NCBI GenBank assembly: GCA_015680685.1
Contig: MNCI01009661.1
Coordinates: 58,984-122,983, forward strand
Source: Gnetum montanum
Taxonomy: Eukaryota > Streptophyta > Gnetopsida > Gnetales > Gnetaceae
Direction of reading: 5' to 3'
Length of the DNA: 64,000 nucleotides
Position numbers and translations under genes: made by a program. Under the pieces are notes generated by a model. That model was given only the letters and a program-made list of their open reading frames with translations, was not told the origin of the DNA and did not search any database. Shown one piece after another: positions 55,624 to 64,000 of this stretch; the first letter of the stretch is position 1, and each line of letters begins with the position of its first letter.

Positions 55624-58600
55624 TGTAACACCCCACCTTACTGCACTTAGCTGGAGTGAAGTCATGTCTAGGATCACTAGTAATAACACAATGAAAGCAT
55701 GACAAACTAGAAGCTAATAATGCATAAATCAATATATATATACTTATAATGGAAGGTTAAACTACACAAAAATTGATGTTGAACCAAGGACTAAGCATAC
55801 ATTTCATTTTATAAAACTACATGTCTTTACTTAAACCAAAAAAATCTACACTACTCTCACATGATGCATAAACATAAACATCATCATATACATAAGAGTA
55901 TAGTGAGGATCATACAAATATGAATAGTCCATGATACTGTACAAGGAAATATACATTAACTAATTCTTGAATATTTTCCTCTTCTTTTCTCTCTCTTACT
56001 GCTTGCTTTCATCCTTGCAGCTTCCACTTGTAACTAAATAAAGTCAGTATAAAACTAAGTGGGAAGCCTTTACACTTTCCTTGCTAGATAGTCAACAAGT
56101 GCTGCATTGGAGGAGAGAAACGAGGTATAAGGCAACTTGCATCAACTGTTAGTTTTGCACATGCTCTAAGAAACACATATACATACAATATCACACATAA
56201 TACTAGCATAATTGCTACTAAAGCAAACAAATAACTATCACATAGTCATAGAGATATTCACTTTCACATATAATCAATCATATATTCATTACACCACACC
56301 ACATGCATCTCCACTATTATTCCTATGTTGTCATATCGACTCCATACCATCAAAACATACATCGATAACATAATCATAGATCAATCATAAGATATATTAT
56401 TAATGATATGACTTAAAAACTGATACCATCATATACACCTTACCCATGTGGTTGCTGGCATATTCACACTCAATGTAGCATGTGAAACATTGTCATGAGT
56501 ACTCATAAAAAACCATTGTCTATAGGTCTTTTATTAATTTTTTATTTACCCAATTGATGCTAAGGTCTATTAACTTGTGACCCACAATCACTAGCTTTCT
56601 AGAGGACTGGCTATAGGGTCAAACACACTTATGCCATGTACTAGTCATAGGGTTAAACACACTTACCCTCTCCCATTCTTAGGGTGAGGCCTGAGACAAT
56701 AGCCTCACTGATGTATCATAGTGGAAGCCAATCCATTACTACCTCTAGGGTGCCTCATCATCAACTGGTCCACACCTTTATGCTAGCATCAGCCACCAAC
56801 GACCACTACGAGCATCATTGCAAAAACATGTACAAATCCAAGCTAGCGTAATCCAACACATCTCACAAGCATAACACATTAAAAACAAACATAACAAGAT
56901 CATATATATCTACACCTAATAGTCACATTCATTCCATGAATACAATACCACAACTTGACACAAAAAAATTTCATGCCATAACCATACTTCTTGAACTACA
57001 TATAATTCTATAAAAATAATCACTATTATAACCTCTAAGATGATATATGCCAAAAAAGAAAAGAAATTCCATGATCGAAAAGTACATCTCAAGACAATCT
57101 CAGCAACACTAATTTTACCTCAATTAGGCTCCTAAAAGCAATGTTATGTGCATTTAAAGTTTAATTAATAAAATAATAAATAATAATATTTAATTACAAC
57201 TAGGGATAATTGAAACTTCTAGAAATCCTACACAACAACAAGTCCATAAAATATAATATTCCAACTATGCCAATCTCATCAACATCACATCTAACATTCC
57301 ACAAGACCACATCATATCATACATCACATATTTATTAATAAACAATCTATAACCAATACAGTAAAATCTCAAGAAATCTATAAAACAATATGTCCAAGCT
57401 CAATCTTTTAACTATCTACCCTACATGCCTACATTGCATGATCATATACACTAATCTAGGATAAAATACAAGGGAAAAGTAAAGAGAATCCACCAATTAA
57501 AATTGTTGAATTAAAAAGTCCAAAATAAGCATAACATCCTCAAAGATTTGGCAAAACTTCTTTTCACTCTAAACAAGTTCCATACCCATGTAGATACAAC
57601 TGCAATAATCCCAAATCCAAGTTCAGAGTAAAGAAAAATCCATCCACAAAACTTAAAATTTAGAAAAAGAGTGGAAAATGAAAGAATGGGAAAAAAAGTA
57701 GGGTTCAACTTAGTTTCTATTCGTATGAACAAAAAAAAGAATATAGAAATCCAAATTCTATGGATAAAGGTGTACAAGAGGTGGTGTTGATTTGGTAGTG
57801 GAAAAAGTAAAAATAAGAAAACAGAATAGTTAATAAATCATATATAAATCATGTATACTTTTATAATAGACTTTTAGGTTTATAATAGACTTTTACTTTC
57901 CATTTGCATGGCATGTGCAAAAACATAATTTTACTTTTACTTTTTTTAAAACTAAACATTTTTATAAGTTTATTTTTGTTATTTCTCTTCAATTAATACC
58001 TTGCACTTCAAACATGCATAATAAACACACTTGGACTCCAAATTAAAATTCATTTGAACTTATGAGATTCATATCAAACAACATAGCACTACAATTCAAA
58101 TGCATAAATACCAAAATCACATATAAAGCATAAATACATATTGAATAGGTGCTCTTGTACCCTAATCCAACATCCTTAGTAACCACATCACTGATCTAAC
58201 ACATCACAGAAGGCTTGTGTACACAATCAAGTTAGTTAAGCATGCCAAGACATCATAATCATAACATAAATACTAAAGCATCATAATATATAAAGTGCAA
58301 TCATAATAAACTAACTCATCCCCAATAACCCACTAAGACCACACACTTAATGTATAAATCATAATCGTGCGACCATACCCAATGTATCTTAAATGGCTAT
58401 AACACCAAACTTAGGAAAGATAAACTTATGAATTTCTACCATAAATCCTCCAAGAAAAAAGGGTTTCCAATTACACTAACATCATAATTAGAAAAGAGGA
58501 ACATAGAATACCAATAAAGCAAATCTCAGCACCAAGATTCTCCTCCCTTCGGTGAAGATAACATAACCCACCAATGGTTACATTTAATGTTGGTAAGCAA

Positions 58601-58900
58601 CCAAGGCAAGGAGAGAGTTGAACCTAGAAGTAGGAGGGCCTCAAGGCCAAGGTTTTCCAGTCACCAAGTAAGAGAGCAATGAAGGGACTAGAGAAGGAGT
58701 AAGCTAACACAACTTTCCTAGCTCTCTATCTTGACCATCTTCCTCATCATCTAGTTTGACGAGGGGGAGCATGATTGAGATTGAAGGGAAAATATTTGAA
58801 GATAAGATGAGGATGATAGATGATCCCATCATAGGGATGAAAGAAGGGACCATATAAAAGAGCAAGAGAAAGAGGGACATCACCAAGAAAGAAGGCATAG
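55624..58900. other. Possible long LTR start (TGTAACACCCC), otherwise no gene
   Basis: TGTAACACCCCACC at 55,624 is the common start of plant chromovirus LTRs, and the following lines (AACACAATGAAAGCATGAC) resemble 33,339 onward. No matching right end was found. No coding frame is supported in the 3.3 kb. Confidence 0.3.
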
Positions 58901-58949
58901 TAAGTCATACCATGAGAGACATGGCCATGATAGAGGTCACAATGAACAA

Positions 58950-60480
58950 GATGCCTTTGATGAACCATTACTTGCTACAAGAAGCATGATTAACATTTAT
59001 GAGATAGTTCACATCCCTACTAGGCATTAGATAGATGGGCAGATCAAATAGCTTAACATAAATAATATTCCTAAATTTGAAGGAGGCTATAATGTTGATT
59101 TGTAGCACCATTTGAAAGCCTTCCATGATGTTTATGCCTCACAAAACATTGAAAATGATTGGCATAAGCTAAAGTTATTTGCTAGGGAACTTATCAAGAA
59201 GGCTTAAAGTTGGTACTAGTCCTTTGAACCAAAATCTATTTGAAGATGGAGTCCAATGCTAGAGTTGTTTAATGATAAGTATCAAACATACTCTAAGGTG
59301 TTCAACTTGAAAAAAATAGATTTAAGGGTGACAACAAGGTAACAATGAATCCCTTAATACAACCCTGGGAAGGTACTATCCTTACTATATTAGTGCCCAT
59401 GGCATGGTTTTTCTCAAAGGGAACATCTCCACCTTATCATACACAAGCTCAGAAAAAACTAGAAAAACTCTTGGAGTTTATGTTTAGGGAAGACTATCAA
59501 AAATGAAAGTCCATCAGATCCAAAGACTCATAAACTAGGGAGCAAAGGAAGAAGGAGAGCTCTAGAAAAGAGAAAGTGTAGAGGAGTATAACATAGATCC
59601 CTCCATTTACAAGAAGGAGATATATCTCTATGATCTAGAGGAAGAAGCACCATTAGAGAAGGTTGTGCAAAGAAAGACCTTGTTGATACAAAAATCTATT
59701 ACTAAAATATCAACCAAGGTGGATAAGATGTGGGACTCTCTGGATGAAAAGTTTCAAACATCATTTAAAATCATGGAGGAGAAAGCAAAATAAAAAGCAA
59801 TGATAGGAATAAGGAAGAAAGAAGGACATGATGAAGGACTATCATAATAAAAAAGGGTTGCAACAATAGAAAATGTTGTAGATTCCAATCTTAGGTATGA
59901 TATATGCCAATATGAACATCTAAGGTGATGTTGCCCAATTTTGTTACACTTGTAGGAATTTGAAGTGTATGACTTAAATCTAAAATTTATTAAAAGGTAA
60001 TTGCCCATGAGATTTTTTTATCCTTAAGACAACTATAAGCAATACTTCCATCAACAATAGTATTGTCCAAATGGGATGCCATCTTAGCTTGAAGATTACT
60101 ATTAGTAGTGGCATAACCTATAGTTGTGGGGGATGCCATCACTAAGGTATTAGTATTCTTACTACCAACTAGATTTCTATTGGTATTATGTCTAGCAACT
60201 AGTTTTACCAAGAAGCTACTATTCACACATCTTGTCATCATTGCTACCCTCTTAAATGTCATAGACCTTCCACTTCACATGTTGAATCTTCCTCTTTGTA
60301 CATTCCTCACCATTCACAATGCCTTGCACCTCATACCTCCAATCCTTTGTCACTTGCAACATCCATGTAAGGTCAAATGAATTTGCAACCTCAACAATGA
60401 AATGCCATAAGAGCTATAAATTTGTAAGTCGATGATCATCTAAGTGGACTTGAATGTAAACCTTAGAAAAAAAGATCATT
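58950..60480 (+). pseudogene. Tat/Athila-like gag relic, second copy
   Basis: 59,060-59,330 reads INNIPKFEGGYNVD then HHLKAFHDVYASQNIE, KLFARELIKKA and LFNDKYQ, matching plant gag (F.G..DP.EHL..F......L....F..SL...A..W). 59,340-59,880 shows no clear motif. 59,895-60,350 aligns with the split fragments at 3095-3359 and 13,580-13,767, and 60,347-60,410 with 14,444-14,510, giving the uninterrupted form of that stretch. Stops and frameshifts abound. Confidence 0.75.
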
Positions 60481-62931
60481 TTTTAGATCTAACAGCCCAT
60501 CCAAATTATTGCAAGAACCCATTGCTATGGAATGTTCCCAAACTACCCAAGAATATTTTACCAAGTTTCCTTCAAATCAAAAGCCCCAAAATACATAAAC
60601 TATCATGTTAATTCATGGCATGATAAATTAGATAAAGATAGGATACCTTTTCAAGAAAAGAACTGATCTTGTAAGTCTCCTGATCTATATATAGATTGTA
60701 GGAAATGATCTGTGCAAGGCCCTACTAAATTTAGGTTTCATTGGAAATTTTATCTCCCAAGAAATGTACAAGATACAAAACCTACCTTCACTTAAAAAGT
60801 GTAGTATTATGTTGAAACTTGTAGACCAATCCATCACTGCTCCATTAAGATTGGTAGAGGACGTTATGACTATCGTTAGTGGATGGTAATATTCAGTGTA
60901 TTTTTTGGTAATTTATATGGATAACTACAAAAGAAACTTTCCCATCATTATGGAAAGGGTTTGGATAAGTATAATAGATGCTAGAAATTAGAGACCTATC
61001 CTTGGAAATCTCTAAGAAAAATGAATTTGGCAAAGTAGAGAAGAAGAGAATTCCACACATTGCATATAGTGAGACAGGGTGCAACTACATATAGAAAACA
61101 TGGATAATCAATAGCACAACCATCATAGCATGTAGAATCTATGCGAAATCTACCAATGTTCAAAGGTGCTTGCACATAGCAACCACAAAATAAGAAGGCA
61201 TCTAGTGGTTAACTATAGATAATAGCTTCAATTCTACAATATGCATAAAACCAATAGAAATCCTTTCAAGTGCTTACATAGATAAATTGGATGAAATGAA
61301 GCAAATCAAGTACCAAATCTCAGATTTAGAAAATAGAAGAGAATTAGAAACAAATTAGGAAGAGTTGAAAATTCCATAAACCTCTAAACCAGAGCCCTTG
61401 GAACTGGAATATTACTAGAGTCTTTAGAATATGTATTCTTAAATAATGGAAGATAGGTAATTATCAATGTCCATCTCATTAAGGAATAGAAAGAAAAGCT
61501 ACTAAGAGTAGTAAAAAATGACCAATAGAATTTCCTTGAACATAGGATGAAATTACAAGGATAGATCTATGCATATGCTAGCCTCAAACCTACATAGACT
61601 TTGCCATCAAGTATAAAAGACTCATAAAAAAGACTAAATCCAAAATTAAAGAAAGTTGTTAAAAAGGTAGAAAAGCTCTTGAATGCTTGGTTCATCTATC
61701 CTATGGTAGACCATGAGTGGGTGAGCTCACTTGTTATTGTACCAAAGAAAGGAGGGCAATGAAGTGTTTGCATATATTTTAGGCTATTGAACATAAATAC
61801 CTTCAAAGATCATTTTCCTTAATCATTTTGGATCAAGTGTTGGATACCTTAGTATGTCATAGCTATTATAGTTTTTTGGACGAGTATAGTGGTTGTAACT
61901 AGATCCAAATCACATCATAGGACTAGACTAAAACAACATTTACAAGTTCATAGATAACTCTTGCATATAAAAATATGCCTTTTGGTTTGTGTAATGCCCT
62001 TGCATATAAAACGATGCCTTGTCCTTAGTATCTTTTAATAAAAAATTGGCAATGCTATGGAAGTAATTATGAATGACTTCTCCACCTATGATGCTAAATT
62101 CCAATAAGCACTAGATCATCTTGAGCAAGTATAAAAGAGTTGTATGAAAATAAATTTGAAGCTTAACTGGTAAAAGAGCCACTTAATGATCTAAGAGGGC
62201 ATTGTCCTAGGGTACTAGATTTTAGAAAAAGGCATTAAGGTTGATCTAGAAAAAAAGTTAAGAGTCATATAAGGAATCACTAGACAATCTTAAATAGTTA
62301 AGGATGTGAGGTCATTCCTTGGACACGCAAGTAGCTATAGGTGCTTCATTAAAAACTTTGCCATAATTGGTAAACCACTAGTGGAGATTACTAAGAAGGA
62401 TACAACATTTGAATGGATTGAGAAATGTCAATGAGCATTCCTACTCTTGAAGATAAAACTCATAGAAACACCAATCCTATGAGTACTATATTATTTCAAA
62501 CCATTTCACACCATAAGGATGCATGCAATTATGCCTTGGGTGTAGTACTTATATAAATGGATGATCACAAACATTCATATTACATCCATTGTATAAGTAG
62601 AAGCATTGCAAGTGCACAACTTAATTACATCATAATTAAACAAGAATTAATGACAATGGTGTATGCTCTTGAAACATTCAGATACTATGTAATCAGATAT
62701 TTAATTTTCATGCATACTGATTATAGTGCCATTTACCTCCTCATGAAAAAATTGATAGTGCCACTTGCTTTCCCATGTTATATGGTAGTTGGTGATTTTA
62801 TATGAGTTTGACTTAATGATGGTGGATAAAAAGGGAACCGAGAATGTTGTTGCTGATCATTTGTCTTGGCTAAGGTGGTATAATAAGGTTGATGAAGAGC
62901 CTTTGTTTGATCAATTCCTAGATGAGTTGTG
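60481..62931 (+). pseudogene. Tat/Athila-like protease, RT and RNase H relic, second copy, truncated
   Basis: 60,775-60,990 is protease (PSLKKCSIMLKLVDQSIT-like reading, MERVWISIID), parallel to 14,863-15,100. 61,725-61,930 is RT (SLVIVPKK, SFLDEYSGCN-IQI, where the first copy has SYSGYNQI). 62,210-62,360 is the thumb (LEKGIKVDL, VRSFLGHASSYRCFI). RNase H runs 62,450-62,930, ending near FDQFLDEL. The frame then stops where the minus-strand LTR begins at 62,932; integrase is missing from the window. Confidence 0.8.
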
Positions 62932-63876
62932 ATGAGTGGCGAGGTCCCCCTACACTCAACCATACGAAACGAGCGTAGCATGCGCGATCCGGTAGAACTC
63001 CGCAGACTAAATGCCTAAACGCCACAAGGAACACTTGGGGTTAATCGTTCGTTGTCTTCCCAGGCTTGCTTGTATGTGTCACGGTGTATGGTTAAGCAAG
63101 TCTGAGGTATATGATTTTTTGGTATTTTTCGGTTTATCTCCTATGCTAAACGGTGAAGGGTTGAGAAACTAAAACTAACTCTAACTACAGCACTAAGTCC
63201 TAACGTTAGCATCCGTTCCCACTTGTCGTACACACCCTGAACTGTGCAATTGTGGCTACCAAATGCTAATCGTTACTGGGATTACCACACGTAACGCACG
63301 TGCTCGAAGCGATCGTACTGAGGCACTTAACTAACCTAAGTGTGACAAGCAGCCGATTCCTTGACTAGCCGTACACATCCTTAGATGCTCGTAATCAAGT
63401 CGTACTTGTCTCACGTTCTAGGAGGAAAGGGTGAGAGAAACTAATCGTGATGAGTAGCCGATTCCTTGGCTAGCCGTACACGTTCGTCAACGCTTGTAAC
63501 CAAGTCGTACTCATGTCGCGTTACTAGGAAAGTAGTAAATAACATTAATTAAACCTATCCATGCACTGCAAGGTTTATCCACAAAGCTCATCTTTATTGT
63601 CGTACACAACTTGCGTTCAGGTACAAAGCTGCTCGAATAAAGAACCGTTCACTTGGGGGACTCCTACTGCAGGCACATGGAAAATATTCTATGTCTGGGG
63701 TGATCAATCCGCCAGAGCTTCGCTACTTTACGCCTAGGATTGAGAAATGAGAGGAGTGCCACCTCTTATTTATAGATATGACGGCGGACCACAATATCGC
63801 AGGGAAGGACGCAATATCGCGTCGGCCGCGATATCGTGTACGCGATATCGTAGCTTGTGCAATCCGCGTCTCATCA
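62932..63876 (-). mobile_element. LTR of the TGATGAG family, minus orientation, probable 3' LTR
   Basis: 945 bp with inverted ends TGATGAG and CTCATCA. On the minus strand the TATA box TATAAATA is at 63,767-63,774, near its 5' end at 63,876. Immediately upstream on that strand, GTTATGGGGGTA (63,877-63,888) looks like a polypurine tract, so this is probably the 3' LTR of an element continuing past 64,000. It is homologous to 13,768-14,443 but longer, owing to a 105-bp internal duplication. It interrupts the Tat/Athila-like RNase H. Confidence 0.8.
63342..63530. repeat. 105-bp tandem duplication inside the LTR
   Basis: AGCCGATTCCTTGACTAGCC at 63,351 recurs as AGCCGATTCCTTGGCTAGCC at 63,456, each followed by GTACAC-TTC/TCC and AAGTCGTACT lines. 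The copy at 13,768-14,443 has one such unit. Confidence 0.85.
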
Positions 63877-64000
63877 TACCCCCATAACTGAATGAAAACT
63901 CATCCTCGAGTTCCTTACAATGATATCAGGTAGGTATGGGATTATTGAGGGGAATGGAACTAATGGAATGACATGTGAACGGTTCATTATTACAAGACTT
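63877..64000 (-). mobile_element. 3' internal end of a retrotransposon running off the window
   Basis: Read on the minus strand, GAACTCGAGGATGAGTTTTC precedes GTTATGGGGGTA and then the LTR. This resembles the usual end of a plant Ty3/gypsy pol (a Leu-Glu-Asp-Glu-rich tail, then a purine tract). Too short to classify. Confidence 0.45.

Overview
This window is nuclear DNA of a vascular plant. It is AT-rich and packed with decayed retrotransposons, and it holds one intact host gene with 14 exons. The density of old, nested LTR elements and the divergent endogenous pararetrovirus would suit a large gymnosperm-type genome, but nothing here fixes the lineage, so that is a weak inference.

Left part (1-19.4 kb): a nest of Ty3/gypsy elements. 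An integrase relic of a Tat/Athila-like element lies at 1-1130. A second Tat/Athila-like element (about 3.1-18.3 kb) is split by a complete but decayed chromovirus (3360-13579: two 496-bp LTRs, a tRNA-Met primer site, gag, protease, RT, RNase H, integrase, chromodomain) and by a solo LTR of a 'TGATGAG...CTCATCA' family (13768-14443). The chromovirus itself carries about 4 kb of foreign DNA, including a 44-45 bp minisatellite and a 5S-rRNA-derived remnant.

Middle left (19.4-25.2 kb): an endogenous caulimovirid-like pararetrovirus with movement protein, coat-protein-like region with zinc knuckle, a 405-base run of N, RT thumb plus RNase H, an unrecognised downstream ORF, a TATA promoter, a repeat-bearing leader and a Met-tRNA-like primer site. 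It shows no integrase. The layout permits splicing from the first codons of the movement-protein frame into the downstream ORF.

Centre (25.2-38.0 kb): an unidentified decayed coding-like block (26.2-28.8 kb), a diverged relative of the TGATGAG LTR, and a Ty1/copia element (31.5 to about 38 kb) with a probable further LTR inside it.

Host gene (39,545-48,635, minus strand): an apparently intact BRUTUS (BTS) orthologue, the hemerythrin-RING E3 ubiquitin ligase of iron homeostasis. It has 14 exons whose splice phases all close to give 1257 codons. Intron 1 contains an antisense LINE fragment and a short plastid psaC-derived fragment. The upstream region has a palindromic G-box.

Right part (50-64 kb): AT-rich sequence with no host gene seen, a minus-strand copia relic (about 53.4-54.3 kb), another TGATGAG-like LTR with a 24-bp perfect palindrome, a possible long LTR start at 55,624, and a second Tat/Athila-like element (about 58.9-62.9 kb). 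That element is cut by a minus-strand TGATGAG LTR (62,932-63,876) whose parent element probably continues past the window.
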